Assembly (NCBI GenBank): GCA_963723965.1
Contig: CAVRSV010000017.1
Location: 1-64,000 of the forward strand
Direction of reading: 5' to 3'
DNA length: 64,000 nucleotides
Source of the DNA: JARRKC01 sp963723965
GTDB taxonomy: Bacteria; Acidobacteriota; UBA6911; RPQK01; JAPXNP01
Of this stretch, positions 16,083 to 24,327 are shown piece after piece. The translations under genes were made by a program, and so were the position numbers. The notes under the pieces are model-generated. The model was not told where the DNA came from. It saw only the letters and a list, made by a program, of their open reading frames with translations, and ran no database searches. The first letter of the stretch is position 1. Every line of letters starts with the position of its first letter.

Positions 16083-17483
16083 ATGATGACGAAGACTGAG
16101 AACGAAGAGGCCGCGCCGGAGGCGCCCAGTCTCGACCAGCTGACTCCACGACAGATCGTCGATGAACTGGATAAGTACATCGTCGGTCAGGATCGAGCCA
16201 AACGGGCGCTCGCAGTGGCTCTGAGGAACCGGGTGCGGCGTCAGAAGCTGGATCCCGAGCTCATTCAGGAGATCCAGCCCCGCAACGTCATCCTCATTGG
16301 ATCGACGGGGGTCGGAAAGACGGAGCTGGCGCGAAGGATCGCCCGTCTCTCCAAGTCTCCATTCATCAAGGTCGAGGCCAGCAAATTCACCGAGGTCGGC
16401 TACGTGGGCCGGGATGTCGAGTCCATCATTCGGGATCTGGTCGAGATCTCGGTCGAAATGACTCGGCAGGAAAAGCTCCTGCAGGTCGAGGACAAGGCGG
16501 AAGAGAACGCCGAGGAGAGGCTGGTCGAGATTCTGGCCCGCAACCGGGGCCGACGGCGCAAAGGCAAGACCGGGAAGGTGGAGAGCGCCAAGCGGACCCC
16601 CGTCAAGCAGATTCGGGAGCGTGTCCGCAAAGAGCTCCGGGACGGCAAGCTCGATCAACGGATCGTGGAGCTCGAAGTTCAGGAGCGGCTTTTCCCACCT
16701 TCGGACCTGGGGTCCTCCTATTGGGAGGAGGACGCGGAGGTTCCGGTTCGGGACATCCTGGCGGGTCTGACGGGCCCGCGGACCTTCAAGAAGAAGATGC
16801 GTGTCGAAGAAGCGATCGATTACCTCATCTCGGAGGAGGAATCGAAACTGGTCGATATGGAGCAGGTAACCCGCGATGCGCTCCAGAAAGTCGAATCGAG
16901 TGGCATCGTCTTCATCGACGAACTCGACAAGATCGCCGGCCGCGAGTCCAAATTTGGTCCCGAAGTCAGCCGGGAAGGGGTCCAGCGCGACATTCTGCCC
17001 ATCGTCGAGGGGACATCCGTCAGCACGCGCTTCGGGATGGTGCAGACGGACCAGATCCTCTTCATTGCTGCCGGAGCCTTCCACGTGGCCAAGCCGTCGG
17101 ACTTGATCCCCGAGCTCCAGGGGCGGTTCCCAATCCGTGTCGAAATGGCACCGTTGTCCGAAGATGATTTCTGCGAGATCCTGAAGCGGCCCCGGAATGC
17201 CCTGACCCGGCAGTACAGCGCTCTGATGGCGACGGAGGGCATCACGTTGACGTTCGAAGAGGGAGCCATTCGCGAAATCGCCCATCTGGCGTGGATGGTG
17301 AATGAGACCTCCGAGAACATCGGGGCCCGTCGTTTGCACACCATGATGGAAGCGCTGCTGGAGGATGTCTCGTTTGAAGGCACCGATTTGCCCGAGAAGA
17401 ACGTCGTCGTCGACCGAGACTATGTCAGGGCCAAACTGGCAGACAAATTCAAGGACATCGATCTGTCCCGCTACATTCTCTGA
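16083..17483 (+). CDS. hslU: ATP-dependent protease ATPase subunit HslU
   Basis: AAA+ unfoldase partner of HslV. The 466-residue protein has PRQIVDELDKYIVGQDRAKRA at the start, Walker A GSTGVGKTEL (about residues 71-80), the HslU-specific I domain rich in charged residues (about 130-250), Walker B IVFIDELDKIA, and ends in DLSRYIL, the tail that docks into HslV. Start at the ATG at 16083, or the next ATG at 16086. It is co-transcribed with hslV. Confidence 0.97.
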   Translation: MMTKTENEEAAPEAPSLDQLTPRQIVDELDKYIVGQDRAKRALAVALRNRVRRQKLDPELIQEIQPRNVILIGSTGVGKTELARRIARLSKSPFIKVEASKFTEVGYVGRDVESIIRDLVEISVEMTRQEKLLQVEDKAEENAEERLVEILARNRGRRRKGKTGKVESAKRTPVKQIRERVRKELRDGKLDQRIVELEVQERLFPPSDLGSSYWEEDAEVPVRDILAGLTGPRTFKKKMRVEEAIDYLISEEESKLVDMEQVTRDALQKVESSGIVFIDELDKIAGRESKFGPEVSREGVQRDILPIVEGTSVSTRFGMVQTDQILFIAAGAFHVAKPSDLIPELQGRFPIRVEMAPLSEDDFCEILKRPRNALTRQYSALMATEGITLTFEEGAIREIAHLAWMVNETSENIGARRLHTMMEALLEDVSFEGTDLPEKNVVVDRDYVRAKLADKFKDIDLSRYIL

Positions 17484-17529
17484 AGCCCTTTTCACCGCGA
17501 AACGGCTGATCGAGTCAGGCGCGTGGCTG

Positions 17530-18453
17530 ATGGCGTTCGGCTTCCTCGCGGCCTGCGGGAAGGTCGGAGACCCGCTCCCTCCGGTCACCCAGGCGCCCGC
17601 CTCGGTGAGCACCATGGATGCGGTCCAGCAGGGGGATGATTCGGTGCTGATCCTGTTCCCTCTGCCGGCGTCGGCCGTCCAGGAAGTTTCCGTCTTCCGG
17701 CGCTGCGGCCCGGCGGACGAGAATCCACAGCAACAGATCCTCGAGGTCGGAGTTGCCGAACTCCATCCGTTGCCCGACGGCCGGCGCTACGCCCTGCGCG
17801 ACCCGTCTCCCCGGCTGGATGTCTCCTGTGCCTACCAGGTACAGTTCCGGAACCGTTACGGTCGGCGTTCGGAAATGTCCAACGAGGTCTCGACCGTGCC
17901 GGGTCCGGCTCCGCCCTCTCCGGTCGACCTCAGAGTCGACGTCCGCGAATCGGAGATCGACGTTTCCTGGAATCCGCCGAAAGACGCCCAGGGCATCGTC
18001 GGTTACCTGGTGAATTTCCTCGATTTCGTCACCGAACCACATTATGTCCTGCATGACTTCGAGTTCGGGAAACCCCTCACCATCGTCGTCCAGTCCGTCG
18101 GTCGTGCACAGGATCCGATGATCCTGAGTCCGCCCACGGCGACGCTGACCCTGACACCGCAGGACACATTCGCTCCGGCAGCCCCCCTCAGTCTGACGGC
18201 GGTCGCCGTCAGCGGCGGCGTGCAGTTGGTGTGGGATGCCGTGACCGCGCCGGATTTGAGCGGCTACAATGTGTACCGGCGCGCAGAGGGAGAGCGGGAG
18301 TTCGAGAAGATCGCCGGTCCCGTGAAAGTCCCCCGCTATTTCGATGCAGTGGAGCGGGCCGGCGGTGTGCTTTATTATGAGGTGACGGCAGTGGACCGCT
18401 GGGGAAACGAGAGTCCCCGCTCAGAGGAAGCGGCGGCTTCGCTGCAGCATTGA
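17530..18453 (+). CDS. fibronectin type III domain lipoprotein
   Basis: A predicted 307-residue envelope lipoprotein. The short hydrophobic start followed by LAAC gives a lipobox with Cys about residue 9 from the ATG at 17530; this signal is unusually short, so an upstream non-ATG start (for example CTG at 17506) is possible. Two FN3-like domains follow (about 100-190 and 205-300), with typical PxxVDLRVDV...VSWNPP and APAAPLSLTAV...LVWDAV...GYNVYR patterns. Role unknown; probable cell-surface binding or scaffolding. Confidence 0.78.
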   Translation: MAFGFLAACGKVGDPLPPVTQAPASVSTMDAVQQGDDSVLILFPLPASAVQEVSVFRRCGPADENPQQQILEVGVAELHPLPDGRRYALRDPSPRLDVSCAYQVQFRNRYGRRSEMSNEVSTVPGPAPPSPVDLRVDVRESEIDVSWNPPKDAQGIVGYLVNFLDFVTEPHYVLHDFEFGKPLTIVVQSVGRAQDPMILSPPTATLTLTPQDTFAPAAPLSLTAVAVSGGVQLVWDAVTAPDLSGYNVYRRAEGEREFEKIAGPVKVPRYFDAVERAGGVLYYEVTAVDRWGNESPRSEEAAASLQH

Positions 18454-18537
18454 CCTGCGGCCGTCTTGGACCGCGGGCGGGGACCCGGGAGGACGCGCCC
18501 TTGCTTCCCCGGGGCCCGGCCGACAGGAGGAGGACAC

Positions 18538-19179
18538 ATGCAGATTTTCCTGGACACGGCGGACGTCGACGCCATTCGTGAAGGGGTATCGCTCGGAGTC
18601 GTGGACGGGGTGACGACCAACCCGACGCTCATCGCAAAGACGGGCAAGCCGCTGAAGAAGGTGGCCCGGGAGATCTGCGAAATCGTAGACGGTCCGGTCA
18701 GTCTCGAGGTGGTCTCCACCGATGCGGACGAGATGGTCAAGGAAGGCCGCAAACTGGCCAAGATCCACCAGAACGTCGTGGTGAAGGTCCCCATGATCCG
18801 GGAAGGCCTCAAGGCAACGAAGGCCTTGTCCGCCGAGGGGATCCGGGTCAATGTCACGCTGATCTTCAGTCCTTTGCAGGCCTTGCTGGCGGCCAAAAAC
18901 GGCGCCTTCTTCGTCAGCCCCTTCATCGGACGGGTGGACGACATCGCCGTCGACGGCCTCTCCCTGATCGAACAGATCATCGAGATCTACGATGCTTACG
19001 GATTCGAGACCGAGGTCCTCGTCGCCTCGGTACGCCATCCGCTGCACATCGTCGAGGCTGCCAAGATGGGTGCGGATGTCGCAACCATCCCGCCGAAAGT
19101 CCTGGACCAGATCATCCGCCACCCGTTGACCGACATCGGCCTGCAGAAGTTTCTGGAGGATTGGCGAAACGCCGACTGA
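18538..19179 (+). CDS. fsa: transaldolase-like fructose-6-phosphate aldolase
   Basis: A 213-residue short transaldolase (TalC/FSA type). It begins MQIFLDTADVDAIREG, carries GVTTNPTLIAKTG, and KVPM includes the Schiff-base Lys; NVTLIFSPLQALLA and the VSPFIGRVDD segment are typical. Members cleave or transfer dihydroxyacetone units from fructose-6-phosphate; FSA and transaldolase activities cannot be separated by eye. A strong AGGAGGAGGA ribosome binding site supports this start over an upstream GTG. It lies 19 nt ahead of the carboxyltransferase gene. Confidence 0.92.
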   Translation: MQIFLDTADVDAIREGVSLGVVDGVTTNPTLIAKTGKPLKKVAREICEIVDGPVSLEVVSTDADEMVKEGRKLAKIHQNVVVKVPMIREGLKATKALSAEGIRVNVTLIFSPLQALLAAKNGAFFVSPFIGRVDDIAVDGLSLIEQIIEIYDAYGFETEVLVASVRHPLHIVEAAKMGADVATIPPKVLDQIIRHPLTDIGLQKFLEDWRNAD

Positions 19180-19198
19180 CCGGCTTCGGGGACGGCCC

Positions 19199-20749
19199 AT
19201 GGATTTCCAGTCAAAGCTCGATGAACTGAAACAGCGGGAACGCCTGGCGGAGCAGGGCGGCGGCCCGGAACGGATCGACCGCCAGCACGACGACGGCAAG
19301 CTCACGGCGCGGGAGCGGCTCGACATTCTCCTGGACCCGGGGACGTTCGAGGAAATCGACAAGCTGGTCACCCATCGCTGCCGGGACTTCGGCATGGACT
19401 CCCGCCGCATCCCAGGTGACGGCGTCGTCACCGGCTATGGGAAGATCGAAGGCAGACCGGTCTACGTATTCGCCCAGGACTTCACCGTCTTCGGCGGAAG
19501 CCTGTCCGAGACCTACGCCGCCAAGATCTGCAAAATCATGGATCTGGCCCTGAAGAACGGGGCCCCCATCATCGGGCTGAACGACTCCGGAGGGGCTCGC
19601 ATCCAGGAGGGTGTCGTCAGCCTGGCGGGATATGCGGACATCTTCTTCCGCAACACCCGGGCCAGCGGAGTGGTCCCTCAGATCTCGGCGATTCTGGGCC
19701 CGTCCGCGGGTGGGGCCGTCTACTCTCCGGCGATCACCGACTTCGTCTTCATGGTGCACCGGACCAGTTACATGTTCATCACGGGGCCCGATGTCATTCG
19801 AACGGTGACTCACGAGGACGTGACCAAGTCGGCGCTGGGCGGCGCCACCGTCCACAGCCAGACCAGCGGTGTCTCGCACTTTGCCATGGACAGCGAGGAG
19901 CAGTGCCTGGTCGGCATCCGCGAACTGCTCTCGTTTCTGCCCTCCAACAATCTCGAAGAACCCCCACTCAGGCCCACCGATGATCCGCCGGATCGGCTCG
20001 CCGCCGGCCTGAACGAGCTGATCCCGACCGATCCGAACCAGCCGTACGACATCAAGTCCCTCATCCGGGCGGTCGTGGACGAGCACTACTTCTTCGAAGT
20101 ACACGAGCACTTCGCGCCCAACCTGGTGGTCGGGTTCGCCCGGCTGAACGGCGCTCCGGTCGGCATCGTCGCCAACCAGCCGGCCCATCTGGCCGGCACG
20201 CTCGACATCGATTCGTCGGTCAAGGGGGGGCGTTTCGTGCGCTTTTGCGACGCCTTCGGCATTCCCCTCGTCGTGTTCGAGGACGTCCCCGGTTTTTTGC
20301 CGGGCGTCGGGCAGGAGCACGGCGGGATCATCCGCCACGGAGCCAAGCTGCTCTATGCCTTCGCGGAAGCGACGGTCCCGAAGATCACCGTCATCGTGCG
20401 CAAGGCTTACGGCGGTGCGTACTGCGTGATGGCCTCCAAGCAGATCGGCGCCGATCTGAACTACGCTTATCCGATGGCGGAGGTGGCCGTCATGGGCCCG
20501 GAGGGCGCCGTCGAGATCCTCTACCGCAGGCAGCTGTCCCAGGCGGAGGACCCGGCAAGCTACAAACGCGAACGGGTCGCCGAATTCCGGGAGAAATTCG
20601 CCAATCCCTGGGTGGCCGCCGAGCGAGGCTATGTCGACGAGGTCATCGAGCCGCAGTATACGCGCCCCAAACTGATTCGAGCCCTCGAGATGACGGCGGA
20701 GAAACGGGAGTCGCTGCCTCCCAAAAAGCACGGAAACATTCCCCTGTGA
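19199..20749 (+). CDS. acyl-CoA carboxylase carboxyltransferase (beta) subunit
   Basis: A 516-residue carboxyltransferase of the PccB/MmdA family that moves the carboxyl group from biotin to an acyl-CoA. Two crotonase-like halves are visible, with the oxyanion-hole sequences NDSGGARIQEG and GPSAGGAVYSP in the first and GGIIRHGAKLLYAF and RKAYGGAY in the second. The residue after RKAYGGAY, which in characterised actinobacterial enzymes is Asp in propionyl-CoA and Ile in acetyl-CoA carboxylases, is Cys409 here, so substrate is uncertain. The genes for biotin carboxylase and BCCP follow. Confidence 0.93.
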   Translation: MDFQSKLDELKQRERLAEQGGGPERIDRQHDDGKLTARERLDILLDPGTFEEIDKLVTHRCRDFGMDSRRIPGDGVVTGYGKIEGRPVYVFAQDFTVFGGSLSETYAAKICKIMDLALKNGAPIIGLNDSGGARIQEGVVSLAGYADIFFRNTRASGVVPQISAILGPSAGGAVYSPAITDFVFMVHRTSYMFITGPDVIRTVTHEDVTKSALGGATVHSQTSGVSHFAMDSEEQCLVGIRELLSFLPSNNLEEPPLRPTDDPPDRLAAGLNELIPTDPNQPYDIKSLIRAVVDEHYFFEVHEHFAPNLVVGFARLNGAPVGIVANQPAHLAGTLDIDSSVKGGRFVRFCDAFGIPLVVFEDVPGFLPGVGQEHGGIIRHGAKLLYAFAEATVPKITVIVRKAYGGAYCVMASKQIGADLNYAYPMAEVAVMGPEGAVEILYRRQLSQAEDPASYKRERVAEFREKFANPWVAAERGYVDEVIEPQYTRPKLIRALEMTAEKRESLPPKKHGNIPL

Positions 20750-20771
20750 CGGGGAGCGCAGAAGGAGACCC

Positions 20772-22286
20772 ATGTTTCGCCGGATTCTCGTAGCCAACCG
20801 GGGTGAAATCGCCGTGCGGCTCATCCGCGCCTGCCGCGATCTCGGCATTGGCGCGGTGGCGGTGTACTCCACCGCGGATCGGGACGCACTCCACGTCCGC
20901 ATGGCGGACCGGGCCTGTCCCGTCGGCGATGCACCGGCGACGGAGAGCTATCTCCGCATCGACCGTCTCATCGAGGCGGCGCGTCGGACCGATTGCGATG
21001 CCGTGCACCCGGGATACGGATTCCTGGCCGAGAATCCCGATTTTGCCGCAGCCTGTGAAGCGGCCGGGCTGGTGTTCATCGGACCCGGAGCCGAGGCGAT
21101 GGAGCTGATGGGGGACAAGATCGCGGCGCGACGGGCCGTGAGCCAGGTCGGCGTTCCGACCGTCCCGGGCAGTGAGCGCCCGGTGCAGTCTCCGGCCGAG
21201 GCGCTCGAGGTTGCCCGCCGGATCGGCTTCCCGGTACTGGTGAAAGCCAGCGCCGGCGGAGGCGGGAAGGGCATGCGCGTGGTCGAGGACGAGCGCTCTT
21301 TGGCCGATGCTCTCTCCATCGCTTCGGCCGAAGCCGCGTCCGCCTTTGCCAATCCGAGCGTCTACCTCGAGCGGTACCTGAAGCGCCCCCGCCACATCGA
21401 GGTGCAGATTCTGGGAGACTCACAGGGGAACCTCCTTCACCTGGGCGAACGGGAGTGCTCGATTCAACGACGCCACCAGAAGCTCGTCGAGGAGTGTCCG
21501 TCGCCGATCGTCACCTCGCGCCTGCGCGACGAGTTGGGAGAGGCGGCTCTGGCGGTGGCGCGGGCGGCGGGTTACCGCAATGCCGGGACGGTCGAGTTTC
21601 TGGTGGATGCCGACGAGGAGGGAGAGGTCCGGAACTACTACTTTCTCGAGATGAACACGCGCCTTCAGGTCGAACATCCCGTGACCGAGATGGTGACGGG
21701 ACTGGACCTCGTCTGCGAGCAGATCCGGATCGCCGCCGGGGAGCCCCTCGGCTTCGATCAGAAAGAGGTCGGGTGGAGCGGCTCCGCCATGGAGTGTCGG
21801 GTCTACGCAGAAGATCCCGACCAGGGTTTTCTGCCTTCTCCGGGTCCACTGCGTGGCCTCGTCGAACCGGCCGGCCCCGGCGTTCGCAACGACTCCGGTG
21901 TCTACGAAGGCTTCGTGATTCCCGTCGAGTATGACCCGCTGATCTCGAAGACCATTGCGCACGGGCGAGATCGCGACCAGGCCATCGGCCGCCTCTTTCG
22001 TGCTCTGGGAGAGTACCGGATCCTCGGCGTCAGCACGACGATCCCCCTGTTTCGCCGCCTCCTCGCCCACCCCGCCTTCCGTGCGGGACGGCTGCATACG
22101 GACTTTCTCAGCGAGCATGGTCTGACCGATCCGGTCCCCGAGGACGGGAACCTGGGAGAAGTCGTGGCGGTCGCGGTGGCCGCACTCGAAGATCTGGCGG
22201 CTCGCCCGGAGCGAGATCCCGGGAGGAGCTCCGGCCGGCGCGGCAGGAGCGCCTGGCGGGAATCGGCACGGAGACAATGGCCTTGA
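20772..22286 (+). CDS. accC: biotin carboxylase subunit of acyl-CoA carboxylase
   Basis: ATP-grasp enzyme that carboxylates biotin on the carrier protein. MFRRILVANRGEIAVRLIRACRDLGI starts the N-terminal domain, KASAGGGGKGMRVV is the glycine-rich ATP loop, and MNTRLQVEHPVTEMVTG the catalytic region. At 504 residues it is longer than AccC (about 450); the extra C-terminus is Arg/Ser-rich and overlaps the start of the BCCP gene by 10 nt. It could serve acetyl-, propionyl- or other acyl-CoA carboxylation with the flanking subunits. A GAAGGAGA ribosome binding site precedes the ATG. Confidence 0.94.
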   Translation: MFRRILVANRGEIAVRLIRACRDLGIGAVAVYSTADRDALHVRMADRACPVGDAPATESYLRIDRLIEAARRTDCDAVHPGYGFLAENPDFAAACEAAGLVFIGPGAEAMELMGDKIAARRAVSQVGVPTVPGSERPVQSPAEALEVARRIGFPVLVKASAGGGGKGMRVVEDERSLADALSIASAEAASAFANPSVYLERYLKRPRHIEVQILGDSQGNLLHLGERECSIQRRHQKLVEECPSPIVTSRLRDELGEAALAVARAAGYRNAGTVEFLVDADEEGEVRNYYFLEMNTRLQVEHPVTEMVTGLDLVCEQIRIAAGEPLGFDQKEVGWSGSAMECRVYAEDPDQGFLPSPGPLRGLVEPAGPGVRNDSGVYEGFVIPVEYDPLISKTIAHGRDRDQAIGRLFRALGEYRILGVSTTIPLFRRLLAHPAFRAGRLHTDFLSEHGLTDPVPEDGNLGEVVAVAVAALEDLAARPERDPGRSSGRRGRSAWRESARRQWP

Positions 22287-22804
22287 AAGAGGAGTTCCAA
22301 GTCGGAGACCGACGCTATTGGATCGAGGTGAGTGCGGGCCCCGAGCCGGACACCCGGCTCATCCGGATCGATTCGAGGGATGGACTTCCGGCCGTGGAAA
22401 TCCAGGCGCGAATACTGGGGAGTTCCGGTCGCCGTCGGACATTCGAACTCGATAGCCGGATCGAGGATCTGCTGCTGCAGACCGAACAGGGCAGGACCCT
22501 GATCGAGCGGCAAGGACTCACCTACGAGGTCCGGAAGCTGAGCAGTCGGGATCGGTTACAGTCCGTCGGCCCCGGGACGACGGATGCCGGTCTCGTGGTG
22601 CTGACGGCGCGCATGCCCGGCAAGATCGTCCGCCTGCTGTGCGAGCCGGGCCAGGACGTGAGCGAGGGCGACGGCCTGATCGTCATCGAGGCCATGAAGA
22701 TGCAGAACGAAATCAGGTCCCCCAAGACCGGCCAGTTGTTGAGATATCTGGTGGAGGCCGGGGCGAACGTCAACGCCGGGGACCCCCTGTGCGAGGTGGA
22801 GTAA
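22277..22804 (+). CDS. biotin carboxyl carrier protein
   Basis: A 175-residue carrier. The C-terminal 75 residues form a biotinyl/lipoyl domain with EAMKMQNEI, so Lys141 is the biotin attachment site; the family hairpin GKIVRLLCEPGQDVSEGDGL precedes it. The N-terminal half resembles the linker/adaptor region of PccA-type proteins. It overlaps the biotin carboxylase gene by 10 nt and its TAA overlaps the next ATG, so all four genes are probably one translational unit. Confidence 0.93.
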   Translation: MALKEEFQVGDRRYWIEVSAGPEPDTRLIRIDSRDGLPAVEIQARILGSSGRRRTFELDSRIEDLLLQTEQGRTLIERQGLTYEVRKLSSRDRLQSVGPGTTDAGLVVLTARMPGKIVRLLCEPGQDVSEGDGLIVIEAMKMQNEIRSPKTGQLLRYLVEAGANVNAGDPLCEVE

Positions 22805-23940
22805 TGAGCGGGCCGGCGGCGGGGCGAGGGCTCCGAAGCCTTCGGCCGCTGCTTGGGCGCTGGCTCCGGGAGCTCCGCACGTCGTTTGCCCGACCCGAAC
22901 CCGTCTCCCGGACGCCGAGGCCGTTCCAGTTGCTCGTCCGCGGCGGCTGGGAACGCCGGGAGTGGGGCAAGGCACTGGCGACGATGCCGGTGCTGGGCGG
23001 ATTCGTTTTCGCCGTGATGAAGAAGCGGGGCTGGGAGAGCTTCGAGGAGAGCCGGCTGCTGGCCGGCCGCGGAGCGGACACGGCCTCGCGTGCGAGCACC
23101 CGGACCCTGCAGCTGCCGGGACCGAAGAGCCCGGCCGGTGCGCTCCCCTGCGGGCGGATCGGGGATCTGAAGCTCAGCCGCCTGTTCCTGGGCGGCAACC
23201 TGATCGGCGGCTGGGCCCACGCCCGCGATCTGGTCTACGTTTCCAGGCTCATCAAGTCGTACCATACCGACGAGAAGGTCTTCGAAACCCTGGGACTCGC
23301 CGAAGCCTGCGGGATCAACACGATTCTCACCAACCCCGTGCTCTGCGGAATCATCAACCAGTACTGGAGCCAAACGAGAGGCAGGATCCAGTTCATCTCG
23401 GACTGCGCTCTGGGGGACGACCTGAACCATGGCATCCAGGTGTCGATCGATGGAGGGGCGCATGCCTGCTATATTCAGGGCGCCGTCGCGGACAAGCTGG
23501 TCGCCCTGCGGCGGGTCGAGGAGATCGGCAAAGCCATCGAGCTCATTCGCCGGAACGGATTGCCCGCCGGCATCGGCGCCCACGAACTGACAACCGTTCG
23601 AGCCTGCGTCGAGGCCGGCGTGCGGCCCGATTTCTGGGTCAAGACCCTGCACCGCTGCGACCATTCGTCGGCACGACCCCGGACGGAGCACGACAACAAA
23701 TGGTGCACCAACCCGGCACAGACGATCGAGTACATGGGGACCCTCGAGGAGCCCTGGATTGCTTTCAAGATCCTGGCGGCCGGTGCCATCGAGCCACGCG
23801 ACGGCTTTCGCCATGCGTTCGAGAACGGGGCGGACTTCATCTGCGTGGGCATGTACGACTTTCAGATCGTCGACAACGTCAATCTGGCCGGCGAGATCCT
23901 GGCGGGCGACCTGCGCCGCACCCGCCCCTGGCGGGCGTAG
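22804..23940 (+). CDS. TIM-barrel-like protein coupled to the carboxylase genes, unknown function
   Basis: A 378-residue protein starting inside the BCCP stop codon (TAATG). An Arg-rich N-terminus leads to a region with GGNLIGGWAHARDLVYVSRL and alternating strand/helix text (TILTNP, FISDC, SIDGGAHACYIQG, LPAGIGAHEL, PDFWVKTLHRCDH, GAIEPRDGF, FICVGMYDF) that looks like a (beta/alpha)8 barrel. I do not recognise a named family with certainty; similarity to aldo-keto-reductase or phosphoenolpyruvate-type barrels is only architectural. Clusters of His, Cys and Asp (HRCDH, GGAHACY) could bind a metal. Context suggests a link to acyl-CoA or carboxylate metabolism, but this is weak. Confidence 0.7.
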   Translation: MSGPAAGRGLRSLRPLLGRWLRELRTSFARPEPVSRTPRPFQLLVRGGWERREWGKALATMPVLGGFVFAVMKKRGWESFEESRLLAGRGADTASRASTRTLQLPGPKSPAGALPCGRIGDLKLSRLFLGGNLIGGWAHARDLVYVSRLIKSYHTDEKVFETLGLAEACGINTILTNPVLCGIINQYWSQTRGRIQFISDCALGDDLNHGIQVSIDGGAHACYIQGAVADKLVALRRVEEIGKAIELIRRNGLPAGIGAHELTTVRACVEAGVRPDFWVKTLHRCDHSSARPRTEHDNKWCTNPAQTIEYMGTLEEPWIAFKILAAGAIEPRDGFRHAFENGADFICVGMYDFQIVDNVNLAGEILAGDLRRTRPWRA

Positions 23941-23950
23941 GCTCTCGTCC

Positions 23951-24058
23951 CTAGTTCCTAGTTCCTAGTTCCTAGTTTCGGGTTTCGGGTGCGCACTTCG
24001 CCTTTTGCCCTTCGTGCGTTGCGGTTGGGACTGCGGACTTCGCACTTCGGCGTTTGAG
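23951..24058. repeat. heptamer repeat island B
   Basis: CTAGTTC repeated three times in exact 7-bp register from 23951, then CTAGTTT, CGGGTTT and a decaying run (GGACTTC, GCACTTC, GGCGTTT) to about 24058. Only one arm is evident. It lies between the convergent TIM-barrel-like and folC genes and abuts the inverted-repeat element at 24091. Confidence 0.7.
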
Positions 24059-24074
24059 AGTGGTCCTCTCCTCC

Positions 24075-24276
24075 GACGCCGCAGGCGTCCTTGGACTGCG
24101 GAAGCTTGCTTCCGCTTTGTATGGAGAGGCCTCGACCGTGACGGCCACCCGACCTCCCGAAACGACGCCCGACCCGGCTCTCCGTCACTCGGCGGCTGGG
24201 GTGACGAGTGGGGCGGAAGGTCGGAGGCGATCCGAAAGCGGCAGCAAGCTACCGCAGTCCAAAGCGGCTTCGCCGC
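24075..24276. mobile_element. MITE-like palindromic element with 28-bp terminal inverted repeats
   Basis: Terminal repeats at 24091-24118 and 24235-24262 are reverse complements at 26 of 28 positions and each is itself a near-palindrome (GCGGAAGC/GCTTCCGC core). A small hairpin flanks each end: GACGCC/GGCGTC at 24075-24089 and GCGGC/GCCGC at 24264-24276. The 116-bp interior encodes nothing convincing. No target-site duplication was identified. A REP/BIME-like structured repeat is the main alternative to a non-autonomous transposon relic. The whole convergent gap 23941-24327 is filled by this element and island B. Confidence 0.55.
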
Positions 24277-24327
24277 AGGCTTCACGGCGCGCGGGAAGCT
24301 CGCTTCCCAGCTGCCCGAATCCCGCGA

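Noticed and set aside
15501..17615. 704-codon minus-strand frame opposite hslVU
   Set aside because: Shadow of hslV and hslU, which are unambiguous.
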